From assembly GCA_050313295.1 (NCBI GenBank), contig JBNPLD010000004.1: a stretch of DNA of 64,000 bases. One strand, written 5' to 3'. Origin of the DNA: S5-A14a sp022766365. GTDB taxonomy: Bacteria > Bacillota > Clostridia > Peptostreptococcales > Anaerovoracaceae. The notes beneath the pieces are model-generated. The model saw only the letters and a list, made by a program, of their open reading frames with translations, was not told where the DNA came from and did no database searches. Within the stretch, counting starts at the first letter, position 1; each line of letters opens with the position of its first letter. Below, piece by piece: positions 53,841 through 63,085 of this stretch. The position numbers were made by a program, and so were the translations under genes.

Positions 53841-55157
53841 ATGGAAACTAAAAGAAACAGAAAAATATTTAATATCGCCATGGTTGTGTTAATTGTCTGC
53901 ATTGCTGCGTGTGGAATTATAGCCATAGGGAATTTTAAGGGTTGGTTCAACGATGACTCTTCAGTGGTTAAAGTAGCTGAGGTGCAAGGGGTTACGAACA
54001 TTGAACGCAAAGGTGTGGCATATGCCCTTAAGAAAAATGCACAAATACAGCCGGGGGATAATGTAGAGACTAAAAACGGGTCCCAAGTTCTTTTCAATGT
54101 AGAAAAGGATAATACCATTCGATTAAATGACAATACGGAAATTCTTTTTAAGACTGCAAAAAAAGATGACGTGGGTATACAGATTAATCATGGGGAAATT
54201 TTTGTTGATGCAGGAAAAGCCCCCAAGAAGTTCTACTTTAAATACGGCGGCAGCATGGCAGAAATCAAAGGAACCGTATTTTCCATATCAGCACAGGATG
54301 GCAGTTCAACCCTTAACGTATTTGAAGGAAAGGTTACGGTCAAGACCAAGGCCGGTAAGACATACGACATCAAGAAAGGTAAATGCCTATCTATAGCAAA
54401 ATCCGGTAAAGGCAAGATAGACGAAGATATCAGGGATATTCAGGCGAAGAGTTTAAACGACTTTACTATTAATTCGGCTTTAAAATGTAAGGATTCAAAG
54501 AAACTTTGCTTCAGTAAGACTGTTTTGAAGAAGGTTATCGCTGACCGGGAAAAGGAGAAAACAGTTGCCGCAGCAGGAAAAGACAGTGGAGATAATAAGG
54601 ATGGTGAAGATGAGTCTGAGACCGCTTCAGATAAAGATGGTCATGGAGGAACCGGCGGTGGAAGTTCTTCATCAAAACATTCTAAATCAAAACAGAAATC
54701 CGAAAATACTGATTCTTCTGCCGGAAATGCATCTAATGGAGGCTCACAGGGTAAGAAATGCAATATAACGATAAGATGTGATACGATACTGAATAATATG
54801 GGAGATCTGGAGCCGGGCAAGGAGCGCTTCGTTCCGGGCAGCGGAGTGATTCTGGGCACCACTACAGTTGAATTCACAGACGGCGAAACTGTCTTCGACG
54901 TACTGAAGAGGGTTTGTAGCAGAGCGAATATACAACTTGAATATTCATGGACACCTATGTATGAGAGCTATTACATTGAAGGTATCAACAATCTGTACGA
55001 ATTTGATTGCGGAGAACAGTCGGGCTGGATGTACAAAGTCGATGGGTGGTTTCCTAACTATGGTTGTTCAAAGTATGTCCTCAAGGGAGGGGATACTATA
55101 GTATGGTGCTATACATGTAAAGGGCTTGGTGCAGATGTAGGAGGCTCAGTTATGTGA
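53841..55157 (+). CDS. Membrane-anchored FecR-DUF4430 protein, probable cobalamin capture
   Basis: 438 residues from ATG 53841 (after AGGGGGAG). A signal-anchor helix (about 8-32) is followed by a FecR domain (about 45-190; VKVAEVQGVTNIERKG, EIKGTVFSI), a Lys/Ser/Gly-rich linker (about 240-305) and a C-terminal DUF4430 domain (about 310-430; GQ/EQSGWMYKVDGWFPN, YVLKGGDTIVWCYTC). DUF4430 is related to the beta domain of transcobalamin and intrinsic factor. Exported, and encoded under a cobalamin-type riboswitch before an ECF importer, it probably captures corrinoid at the cell surface. Confidence 0.85.
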   Translation: METKRNRKIFNIAMVVLIVCIAACGIIAIGNFKGWFNDDSSVVKVAEVQGVTNIERKGVAYALKKNAQIQPGDNVETKNGSQVLFNVEKDNTIRLNDNTEILFKTAKKDDVGIQINHGEIFVDAGKAPKKFYFKYGGSMAEIKGTVFSISAQDGSSTLNVFEGKVTVKTKAGKTYDIKKGKCLSIAKSGKGKIDEDIRDIQAKSLNDFTINSALKCKDSKKLCFSKTVLKKVIADREKEKTVAAAGKDSGDNKDGEDESETASDKDGHGGTGGGSSSSKHSKSKQKSENTDSSAGNASNGGSQGKKCNITIRCDTILNNMGDLEPGKERFVPGSGVILGTTTVEFTDGETVFDVLKRVCSRANIQLEYSWTPMYESYYIEGINNLYEFDCGEQSGWMYKVDGWFPNYGCSKYVLKGGDTIVWCYTCKGLGADVGGSVM

Positions 55158-55368
55158 GGCCAAAGGTCATATGTAAGAATTCTTTAAAGGTGCAGGACAG
55201 GCCGAAGATGGCGTCGGGTATATCAGTGGAAGATATATAAAAATTTATAATCTTAACCATGACTTTACTATGACCTTTTAAACGAATAGTGATTTGGTGT
55301 TAATACAGGACGGCAGTGAAAAATGACGCCCCTGTATACATTTGTCGTAACTATAGAAAATTGATTTA

Positions 55369-56253
55369 ATGAAGAACTTTTCACAGTATAATCCGATAAT
55401 AAATTTTACTTTTTATGCAGGAGCGATTCTGTTCGGGATGTTTTTTATACATCCTGCTTTTCTCGTGGTATCTCTGGGGTTTGCAATAACTTTCCACATA
55501 ACAATCAAGGGCAGTGAAAGTTTGAAATTCCTCGGAGGTCTTCTCACATTCGCTTGTTTACTTGCCGTACTCAATCCCCTGATCAATAGCCGAGGAGAGA
55601 GGATACTGTTTACCTATTTGGGAGGCAGACCATACACGATGGAAGCATTGCTTTACGGATTTGCAATTTCCATAATGTTTGTAGCAGTCATCATATGGTT
55701 TTCAACTTATAATCAAATAATGACGAGCGATAAATTTTTGTATATCTTTGGCAGAATAGCACCATCCGGTTCCACTGTACTGACCATGACTTTGAGATTT
55801 GTTCCCAATTATAGGAACAAAATAATTCAGCTGTCAAATAGTCGAAGTGCCATAGGACTTGGGATAAGCGGGAAGAAAAAACAAAAGGTTGAAAATGCAC
55901 TCATGATAATATCATCGCTTATCACTTGGGCTTTTGAGGGAGGCATAGTAACTGCAGACAGCATGAAAAGCAGAGGACATGGAACGGGAGCGAGAACATC
56001 ATTTGCACTTTATTCATTTGATGTGAGGGACAAGACGTTACTTGTATTGATAATAGTGCTTGAGATAATTACGCTCACATGTGGAATCATGGGGGCGGCA
56101 GAAACGGAGTACACACCGAAGCTGTATATACAGAGTATGAATAGCGGTTGTTTTGTCGCGGGAATCACAGCCTACATACTTTTGTTAGCGATACCAACTA
56201 TACTTAATTTAATGGAGGAGATTAAATGGCGAATTTCAAGATCAAGAATCTAA
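55369..56253 (+). CDS. ecfT: ECF transporter T component (first copy)
   Basis: 294 residues, 5-6 TM helices. The long cytoplasmic coupling region includes SDKFLYIFGRIAPSGS and the conserved ADSMKSRGHG, whose Arg motif contacts the ATPase. EcfT links the S component to the ATPases. It overlaps the ATPase gene by 28 nt. A second, similar T gene lies after the S gene. Confidence 0.92.
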   Translation: MKNFSQYNPIINFTFYAGAILFGMFFIHPAFLVVSLGFAITFHITIKGSESLKFLGGLLTFACLLAVLNPLINSRGERILFTYLGGRPYTMEALLYGFAISIMFVAVIIWFSTYNQIMTSDKFLYIFGRIAPSGSTVLTMTLRFVPNYRNKIIQLSNSRSAIGLGISGKKKQKVENALMIISSLITWAFEGGIVTADSMKSRGHGTGARTSFALYSFDVRDKTLLVLIIVLEIITLTCGIMGAAETEYTPKLYIQSMNSGCFVAGITAYILLLAIPTILNLMEEIKWRISRSRI

Positions 56254-58031
56254 ATTTTTACTATCCTACCACACCTGATACGCCAAGTCTCAAGAATGTG
56301 AATCTGGACATTGAAGAAGGAGGTTATATAACTGTATGTGGGAGAAGCGGAAGCGGAAAAACAACTCTGCTTAAACACCTGAAGACAGTATTAACGCCCC
56401 ATGGAAAAAGGGAAGGTGAAATTCTTTTTGATGGCAGACCTCTTGACGAGGTGGGACTGAGAGAACAATCATCGCGCATTGGATTTGTTATGCAAAATCC
56501 CGATAGCCAGATTGTAACGGATAAAGTTTGGCATGAATTGGCATTCGGTCTGGAAAGCCTTGGAATGGAAAAGAAAGCCATACGACTTAGAGTTGCTGAG
56601 ATGGCAAGCTATTTTGGAATACAGGATTGGTTCCACAAAGATGTGTCTGAATTGTCCGGTGGACAAAAGCAGCTCCTGAATCTGGCCTCTGTAATGGCGA
56701 TGCAACCGGATGTGTTGATTTTAGATGAGCCTACAAGTCAACTTGATCCTATTGCAGCTTCGGATTTTTTAAATACGGTTAAGAAGATAAATCTTGAACT
56801 GAGAACGACAATAGTAATCACTGAGCACCGTCTTGAAGATATACTTTACGCTTCAGACAAAGTAGTGGTTATGGAAGATGGTTTGGTACAGGTTGAGGGA
56901 AATCCAAGAGATATTGGAAACCTTTTGAGGGAAAAAAACAGTCAGATGTTTTCCATGATGCCTACACCGGTTCAGGTGTTCTACGGTGTGCAGGAGGCAG
57001 ATATTATTAAGGCCGGATCAGAGATTGAAAGTGCTGAGTTGAAAATGGGGAATATGAATTTCAATAGTCGAAATCATAATCCGAGCGGGAATAGTGTCAT
57101 GCCTTCGGAAAGAGGCAGTGCTGACTGCCCTCTCACTGTGCGGGAAGGCGGAGATTGGCTGTCGGAGATTTTTGCCAAGGAAAAGCCTGGAGAAACACGG
57201 ATAGACCGTGGGGAGGCAGCTTTGGAAAAGGCTGACAGATTTCTTGATGCAGATCCTAAAGAATGTCCTATCGTAGTGAAAGAGGCATGGTTTAGGTATG
57301 AAAAAGAAAGCCCTGATATTCTCAGAGGCGTAACACTGAAAGTACCACCCAAGAGTATATCTGCCATAGTTGGGGGAAACGGAACCGGTAAATCAACATT
57401 CCTAAAATCGATTATAGGTGTGTGTAAAATTTATAGGGGAAAGATTCTCATTGCCGGCAAAAAACTGGAGAAATATAGATATGATGAACTGTTTCGCAAC
57501 AATATCGCCATGTTGCCACAGGATCCGTCCAATCTTTTTGTCAAGAAGACGGTGAGAGAGGAGCTGGAAGAAATGGTTTCAAAGGATGACCCGGAAAGGG
57601 TGGATAGCATGGGAAAACTCTGCCAAATAGAACATCTGTATTCGTCTCATCCATATGATCTGTCCGGTGGTGAACAACAGCGAGTTGCTCTTGCAAAAGT
57701 CCTTTTAACTAACCCCGGTATTTTGCTTTTAGATGAGCCCACAAAAGGAATAGACAGCTTCTTCAAGAAAACTTTCGCCGGGATACTTTCTAAACTCAAG
57801 GAAAAAGGTGTGACTATTCTTATGGTTACTCATGATGTTGAATTCTGTGCCAAATATGCAGATGTTGTAAGTATGTTCTTTGACGGAAGTGTTGTTACAA
57901 CTAATCTTCCCCATGAGTTTTTTTCCAGAAACAGTTTTTATACGACTGCAGCCAATAGAATGAGCAGGCATATTTTTGAAAATGCAATTACAGATGAGGA
58001 CTTAATCGAGTTATGCAAAAGAAACATGTAA
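56226..58031 (+). CDS. ecfA: Fused double ECF ATPase (EcfA-EcfA')
   Basis: 601 residues with two ABC ATPase domains. The first has Walker A GRSGSGKTT (39-47), signature LSGGQKQ and Walker B LILDEPTSQLD. The second has Walker A GGNGTGKST (about 381-389), LSGGEQQR and LLLDEPTKGID. In most Firmicutes the two ATPases are separate genes; here they are joined by a linker of about 100 residues. AATGGAGGAG precedes the start. It overlaps both neighbours, so the operon is translationally coupled. Confidence 0.95.
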   Translation: MANFKIKNLNFYYPTTPDTPSLKNVNLDIEEGGYITVCGRSGSGKTTLLKHLKTVLTPHGKREGEILFDGRPLDEVGLREQSSRIGFVMQNPDSQIVTDKVWHELAFGLESLGMEKKAIRLRVAEMASYFGIQDWFHKDVSELSGGQKQLLNLASVMAMQPDVLILDEPTSQLDPIAASDFLNTVKKINLELRTTIVITEHRLEDILYASDKVVVMEDGLVQVEGNPRDIGNLLREKNSQMFSMMPTPVQVFYGVQEADIIKAGSEIESAELKMGNMNFNSRNHNPSGNSVMPSERGSADCPLTVREGGDWLSEIFAKEKPGETRIDRGEAALEKADRFLDADPKECPIVVKEAWFRYEKESPDILRGVTLKVPPKSISAIVGGNGTGKSTFLKSIIGVCKIYRGKILIAGKKLEKYRYDELFRNNIAMLPQDPSNLFVKKTVREELEEMVSKDDPERVDSMGKLCQIEHLYSSHPYDLSGGEQQRVALAKVLLTNPGILLLDEPTKGIDSFFKKTFAGILSKLKEKGVTILMVTHDVEFCAKYADVVSMFFDGSVVTTNLPHEFFSRNSFYTTAANRMSRHIFENAITDEDLIELCKRNM

Positions 58032-58747
58032 ATAAAAAGAGTATTATCACAATTTTAGTTATATTTGTTCTTATGCCGGCGACCCTGGTGGTGAGTTGGT
58101 ATTTTGGAAATCGTAAGTACTACTTATCAAGTGTATTGATAATGATATATGCCATGATTCCTTTCTTTGCCGGCTTTGAAAGAAGAAGGCCTGAAGCACG
58201 GGATATTGTCACATTGGCCGTGATGTCTGCCATAGCGGCTGCCTCTCGAGTTGCATTTATGCCGCTACCACACTTCAAACCTCTTGTGGGGATTACAATG
58301 ATTTCCGGAATGGCCTTCGGTCCGCAGGCAGGGTTTTTGACAGGGGCAATAAGCGGTCTTGTGAGTAACTTTGTCTTTGGACAGGGACCGTGGACGCCAT
58401 GGCAGATGTTCGCATATGGTATAGCAGGCTTTATTGGTGCATGGTTTTTTAGAATTGGTATTTTTAATGTCAATCGCAGGTTTAGGACGGCTATAATCAG
58501 TTTTCTGGTGGTGTTGTGCATAATTGGACCTATCTTGGATACATGCGCTGTGTTTACAATGGCAGGTGAGATAGATATGAAAATATTACCGACGATATAT
58601 ATGTCAGGTGTGCCTGTTAATGCGGTACATGGCATTGCCACGGCACTAACGCTGTTTTTCCTCGGGGAACCGATGATGGAGAAACTGGATAGAATTAAAG
58701 TTAAGTATGGAATGATGGATACGGAAGTGAAAAATGAAGTTCGATAG
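58013..58747 (+). CDS. ECF substrate-binding S component, probably cobalamin
   Basis: 244 residues, about 6-7 TM helices, with the S-component N-terminal signature ARDIVTLAVMSAIAAASRVAF and the glycine-rich GMAFGPQAGFLTGAISGLVSNF. Context (riboswitch, DUF4430 protein, own A and T genes) suggests corrinoid, like the CbrT group; sequence alone does not prove it. The start overlaps ecfA by 19 nt. Confidence 0.85.
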   Translation: MQKKHVNKKSIITILVIFVLMPATLVVSWYFGNRKYYLSSVLIMIYAMIPFFAGFERRRPEARDIVTLAVMSAIAAASRVAFMPLPHFKPLVGITMISGMAFGPQAGFLTGAISGLVSNFVFGQGPWTPWQMFAYGIAGFIGAWFFRIGIFNVNRRFRTAIISFLVVLCIIGPILDTCAVFTMAGEIDMKILPTIYMSGVPVNAVHGIATALTLFFLGEPMMEKLDRIKVKYGMMDTEVKNEVR

Positions 58748-59621
58748 TTACCATCCAATAATAAATTTGATATATTTCCTCGTAGCAATTGTAACAGCAA
58801 TAATGTTTGACCACCCCGTCTTCTTGGGAATAGCCCTTGCGGTCTCTTTTGCGTACTCGGTAAAACTAAATGGAATGAGGGGTCTTGTGTTCAATATAAT
58901 TTTTGCCTTGCTGCCACCTTGCTATGCAATTTATTACAGTTACTATAACCATTTCGGGATAACGAATTTGGGACAGAATATAATTGGAAATGAAATCACC
59001 CTGGAAGCTCTTGTATGGGGATTTGTAATAGGACTTTCTGCTTTTATTGTTGTTATGTGGTTTTCCTGTTTATTTGCGGTATTCACATCTGATAAATTCA
59101 TTTATCTGTTCGGTAAAGTTTCTCCGAAATTATCCCTGTTTTTATCAATACTTCTGAGGATGATTCCATCTGTAAAAAAGAAGTGGAGAGCCATAGCAAT
59201 TGCCCAGAGTGGAATAGGCAGAGGGCCCGGGCAAGGGAATTTTTTCAGACGTATGCTGAATCGGTGTCGCATGGTTTCTATGATCATCACTTGGCTTCTG
59301 GAAAATTTCATTTTAACGACCCAATCCATGAAGAGTAGGGGTTACACCCTTAAGGGGAGGACTGCCTTTGCAGTATACAGGTTCGACAACAGAGACAGAG
59401 GTGTGGTGATTTTCATGTTTATCGGAATTACTGTAATACTCATGGCGATTTTGCTGGATCAGACGAATATACAGTATAATCCGGAAATCATATTTAATAA
59501 AATAACAGCGGTGTCGTATGTGTTTTACTTGTGTTACTTAGCGTTCTTAATTGCACCGATAATACTTCAGCTTGCATATGAGCGAAAGTTCTCAAAGCTT
59601 GAAATGAATTTACAAAAATAG
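58734..59621 (+). CDS. ECF transporter T component (second copy)
   Basis: 295 residues, T-component fold. SDKFIYLFGKVSPKLS and TTQSMKSRGYTLKGRT correspond to the same segments of the first copy, so the two are paralogs. It overlaps the S gene by 14 nt. One S and one fused ATPase with two T proteins is unusual. Confidence 0.88.
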   Translation: MKFDSYHPIINLIYFLVAIVTAIMFDHPVFLGIALAVSFAYSVKLNGMRGLVFNIIFALLPPCYAIYYSYYNHFGITNLGQNIIGNEITLEALVWGFVIGLSAFIVVMWFSCLFAVFTSDKFIYLFGKVSPKLSLFLSILLRMIPSVKKKWRAIAIAQSGIGRGPGQGNFFRRMLNRCRMVSMIITWLLENFILTTQSMKSRGYTLKGRTAFAVYRFDNRDRGVVIFMFIGITVILMAILLDQTNIQYNPEIIFNKITAVSYVFYLCYLAFLIAPIILQLAYERKFSKLEMNLQK

Positions 59622-59643
59622 TGCTTATTATTATGCTACGGGC

Positions 59644-60501
59644 TTAGAGGGTATTGTTTTTTAACCATTCAACGCAAAGCCGGCAATCCTGACTTTCTAA
59701 TGTCATGGTGTAGTCGCTTTTATTATATGTATCTATAGCGGTAAGGATTTTTTTCATGTCCATTGTCCCCTCTCCCAGGGGGCTGTGGGTATCTTTAGTT
59801 CCCATATTGTTATGAAGGTGATAATGGGCTACTCTGCTGCCCAGATACCGGATCCATTCCTCAACAGGCAAATCTTCTGTCGTGGCCACATGTGCGTGAC
59901 CTATATCAAAACAGAGCTTCAAGTTCGGTCTGTCAAACTCATCTGCCAGACGTGCCATCATGTAGGGCTCATCTTCAAAAGAGTTTTCTACAAATACTGT
60001 GAAGTCATCTTTTCCTTTTAGGAATCTGTCCCAAAAAATCAAGGATTTTTCCTGGTGCCAATCCTTATAGTACATGGGTGGGAAATATCCGGAGTGGACC
60101 ACCATGGAATTTAGCCCGATTACGCGACACAGACCGTATGCCTCTTCCAGGCGTTCAAGACCAAGTTCAACAGCCCTGTGATCTATTGAACCGGGAATAA
60201 TTTCTGTAAATGGACCATGAAGAATTATTCTTGCTCCCTCCTCATATGGGAAAGGTTGGCCTGCATTTTTTAAATCCTCTTCAATCAATTTTATGGTCTG
60301 GGAAATCTTGTCGGGATCCAGGTATTCTGATATGCAGACATGATTAAGTTCTATGCCAAGATCAAACTCCATGGCGACCGGTGAGGCATCCTTTGAGTAA
60401 GTAGCGATGTGAAGTTTAGGTCTGAGTTTGTCGAGAAGACTTAATTGTGCTGTTGGTTCATCGGATTTTGTAATTTTGTTTATTTTTGTTTTTTTCTTCA
60501 T
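59644..60501 (-). CDS. Sugar-phosphate isomerase/epimerase-like TIM-barrel protein
   Basis: 285 residues from the ATG of MKKKTKINK; a start 16 codons earlier (60549) is equally possible as neither has a clear ribosome site. Xylose-isomerase-like AP endonuclease 2 fold: VVHSGYFPPM, VENSFEDEP, CFDIGHAHVA, HYHLHNNMGTKDTHSPLGEGTMD and TLESQD supply the metal-ligand His, Glu and Asp residues. The specific substrate is unknown. Convergent with the ECF operon. Confidence 0.8.
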   Translation of the reverse strand: MKKKTKINKITKSDEPTAQLSLLDKLRPKLHIATYSKDASPVAMEFDLGIELNHVCISEYLDPDKISQTIKLIEEDLKNAGQPFPYEEGARIILHGPFTEIIPGSIDHRAVELGLERLEEAYGLCRVIGLNSMVVHSGYFPPMYYKDWHQEKSLIFWDRFLKGKDDFTVFVENSFEDEPYMMARLADEFDRPNLKLCFDIGHAHVATTEDLPVEEWIRYLGSRVAHYHLHNNMGTKDTHSPLGEGTMDMKKILTAIDTYNKSDYTMTLESQDCRLCVEWLKNNTL

Positions 60502-60580
60502 GTGAAAGATTTTACCATATATGGTTAGGGTAGGCAAATAAAATTGCATAAATTTTAATACAAAACTTTCATGTAACCCC

Positions 60581-60759
60581 TTGACACCTTCCCTGTCGGG
60601 GGGTTATAATGCTACTATAACACAGATGAATATTTCGTTTGCTTTCTGGAGATTAGGACCAGAGTCAGAGGGGAAACAGGTTAGAATCCTGTGCGGTCCC
60701 GCCACTGTGAGTCGGTTGCCTTATGGCAATCTGCGAGCCAGGCTACCTCGGCAAATTTG
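60581..60759 (+). ncRNA. Cobalamin riboswitch with its own promoter
   Basis: Promoter TTGACA (60581-60586), 18 nt, TATAAT (60605-60610). The aptamer runs from about 60634: GAGGGGAAACAGG, TAGAATCC, GCGGTCCCGCCACTGTGA (the B12-box core) and GAGCCAGGCTACCT, closed by TTTGC/GCAAA. It fits the cobalamin riboswitch consensus well, in a short form. Confidence 0.92.
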
Positions 60760-60803
60760 ACCGGAGCGATGGACTCGATTACTTTACTGATTTTGAAATT
60801 CAG

Positions 60804-60831
60804 GGTTGCGCTTCCAGTCGCAACCTTTTTT
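60804..60831 (+). terminator. Terminator (expression platform) of the cobalamin riboswitch
   Basis: GGTTGCG (60804-60810) and CGCAACC (60819-60825) form a perfect stem followed by T6. Confidence 0.92.
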
Positions 60832-60960
60832 GTTGCTTCGTAGACTCCGGACGTGCAAGCTTTAGAGAACAGGCGCATTTATTGTATTGGGTTATAATCA
60901 CACATAATCATTTTCAAGTAATTATCTAATAGTTCAGTTTCTTTAATCTTCTTTTCTGGG

Positions 60961-60989
60961 GGCCGCCTTCTTTGGTGGCCTTCAATTTT
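60961..60989 (+). terminator. Second terminator between riboswitch and the DUF438 gene
   Basis: GGCCGCC pairs with GGTGGCC around TTCTTT, followed by TTCAATTTTTTT. 60832-60960 contains no recognisable gene, though a -10-like TATAAT lies at about 60893-60898. Confidence 0.7.
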
Positions 60990-61120
60990 TTTAGCAAATG
61001 GTATTTTGTTGTTGCATATATCACAATTGGGGTATATTAAATCAGAGGTAAAGTAAAAAGAACACAATTGTTTTGTGGCAGATTCATATTTCGTATATAG
61101 TACTCAAGGAGAATGTGTAT

Positions 61121-62119
61121 ATGCAGAAAGATTATGCAAATAAGAAGGAGATTGCTGCCAAGCTATACAAGATAGAGGCACATCCTCTCAATACTTTCAT
61201 AAAAGAAAACGCTGAGATGACAAAGGCTATCGAGGCTGCAGAGAAGGAGCTGGCGGCTGTTTCCGGGCAGAACCATGATGTTGAGGATATTTCTGAGGAA
61301 ACGGTGCAGAGGTTGAGACAGGTTTCTGTGCATTACGCCAAGAAGGGTGATTTGATTTATCCTCACCTTAAGGTGAAATATGATATTTCCGGTCCATCGG
61401 ATCTGATGTGGACAGACGATGATGAGATTCGCGATGTTTTTTCTAAAGTTGCATCTCAATTGGATGTCGGGAACCTGACAGGGGAAATGGTTGCAGGCTA
61501 TAGAGAGGCGTTGAAAGAGGCCAAGCTCATGATAGTGAAGGAAGAAAATATTTTGTTCCCGATCTGTGCGGTAAATTTTTCCGATGAGGAATGGTATCGG
61601 ATTTATGAGGACTCTAAGGATTATGCCGAGTGTTTTGGAGTTGATATGGGCGTATGGGAGGAGGCTGAAAAGTGGCTTTCAGAACATAGAAAAAAAGGGT
61701 TCCGCGATGGCGAAATCCACATGCCGGGTGGACACATGAATGTGAAGCAGATAACAGAAATGCTGAATACAATTCCCCTGGAGCTGACATTTGTTGATTA
61801 CGAAAACATCAATCGCTACTTCAACGAGGGTCCGAAGATTTTCAAGCGACCGCAAATGGCTATTGACAGGGATGTCTTTTCATGTCATCCCCCTAAGGTT
61901 GAGACCATGGTCAGAGGAATCATTGAAGACTTCCGAAATAACAAGAGAGACTCTGTACCGGTTTGGATGGAGAAAGGCGGTATGATCTATCTGGTAACAT
62001 ACTATGCAGTCAGGGATAAAGATGGCGAATATATGGGTGTGATGGAAACTATTCAAGATATGGAGTTTGCTAAGGAATATTTTTACAAAAAATTCAAGCG
62101 TGAACGCAATTTGAAATAG
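61121..62119 (+). CDS. DUF438-PAS protein
   Basis: 332 residues from ATG 61121 (AAGGAGAA site); the upstream extension to 61073 has none. An N-terminal DUF438 / hemerythrin-like helical part (about 10-180; HYAKKGDLIYPHLK, KEENILFPIC, with His and Glu residues able to bind iron) is followed by a C-terminal PAS domain (about 205-325). The architecture suggests sensing of O2, NO or iron state. It starts a three- or four-gene run with DUF1858, an unknown gene and an AEC carrier. It is the nearest gene after the cobalamin riboswitch, but behind two terminators. Confidence 0.88.
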   Translation: MQKDYANKKEIAAKLYKIEAHPLNTFIKENAEMTKAIEAAEKELAAVSGQNHDVEDISEETVQRLRQVSVHYAKKGDLIYPHLKVKYDISGPSDLMWTDDDEIRDVFSKVASQLDVGNLTGEMVAGYREALKEAKLMIVKEENILFPICAVNFSDEEWYRIYEDSKDYAECFGVDMGVWEEAEKWLSEHRKKGFRDGEIHMPGGHMNVKQITEMLNTIPLELTFVDYENINRYFNEGPKIFKRPQMAIDRDVFSCHPPKVETMVRGIIEDFRNNKRDSVPVWMEKGGMIYLVTYYAVRDKDGEYMGVMETIQDMEFAKEYFYKKFKRERNLK

Positions 62120-62181
62120 TTTGCGTAAAAAGAAATTTACGTATATGGTTTAAAGTTTAAAATATCTGAGGAGGTAAAATA

Positions 62182-62397
62182 ATGACTAAGGAATATGTAA
62201 AGAAAGAAACTTTGGTTGGTGAAATTGTAAATAATTATCCGGACACTGTCGAGGTGCTAATGGAATACGGTATGCACTGTTTAGGTTGTCCGGCATCACA
62301 GGCCGAGTCGCTGGAGGATGCTTGTATGGTCCACGGAATCGATCCAAAAGGCGTGGTAGATGCGGTGAATGCAAAGATTGCTGAAACCGGAAAGTAG
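62182..62397 (+). CDS. DUF1858 protein
   Basis: 71 residues, one DUF1858 domain: LVGEIVNNYPDTVEVLMEYGMHCLGCPAS. The CxxC pair lies at the helix end, as in ScdA/RIC-type N-terminal domains involved in iron-sulfur or NO stress. TGAGGAGG precedes ATG 62182. Often found beside DUF438 genes in Clostridia, as here. Confidence 0.92.
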   Translation: MTKEYVKKETLVGEIVNNYPDTVEVLMEYGMHCLGCPASQAESLEDACMVHGIDPKGVVDAVNAKIAETGK

Positions 62398-62404
62398 GTG
62401 GACG

Positions 62405-63085
62405 ATGAGCAGGTTTTTGGGACCGATCCATCACTGGCTTTATGAAAAAATAAAATTCCAAGAGGAACTGACGCAGGATATTGCGAAACTGGCCTTACAG
62501 AATAATTGGCTGCCGGGGGGAGAGCAATTTGCTAATTCACTTACGAGAACACTTTCACCTCTTGAGGAGGTCATTGACGAATCAAATATCCATGGATGGC
62601 TTCAGGATAGGATTTTCGATGCTGAAAAGCGATATGGATACCTGATTGCAGAAATTCTCAAGTGTGCGGAGGATCAGATTCGACATAACAAGGTTTCTGA
62701 TACCGGGAGCTTTGATACCGAAAGAATGGAGGAGCTTAAAAGAGAGGCGCGAGCCTTTGGAGCAAGACACGCCATGAAACCGGAGACAACCCCGGAAGAG
62801 GCGTATCGCACCGTTGAAAATTGTTTTGTCAGCGGTATGCCCTGTGATAGGGTAAATCAGGTTGTGGAGAAGACGGAAGATGTGTTATCATGGAAAGAGA
62901 CTGTGGATATTCACCACGGATACCACGAGGGCTTCGGGGGAGGAACGGAAACGTATTACATGCTTAAGGCAGAGATAATTTCCGGAATGCTCACGGGGAC
63001 CGGATTAGAATTCAGGAGCGAACCATGGGGGCAATCTTCTCAGCAATCGGAAGCGTTTTACCACTTTTCTTACTCATCGGAGTAG
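62405..63085 (+). CDS. Unknown protein linked to DUF438/DUF1858
   Basis: 226 residues from ATG 62405 (MSRFLGPIHHWLYEKIKFQ), 8 nt after the DUF1858 stop with GTAGGTGG before it. Mostly helical and soluble, His- and Cys-containing (HHWLY, CDRVNQVVE, DIHHGYHEGFGGG). I recognise no named family. Tight spacing makes it part of the same operon; a role in iron, oxygen or NO response is only a guess. It overlaps the next gene by 61 nt. Confidence 0.75.
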   Translation: MSRFLGPIHHWLYEKIKFQEELTQDIAKLALQNNWLPGGEQFANSLTRTLSPLEEVIDESNIHGWLQDRIFDAEKRYGYLIAEILKCAEDQIRHNKVSDTGSFDTERMEELKREARAFGARHAMKPETTPEEAYRTVENCFVSGMPCDRVNQVVEKTEDVLSWKETVDIHHGYHEGFGGGTETYYMLKAEIISGMLTGTGLEFRSEPWGQSSQQSEAFYHFSYSSE

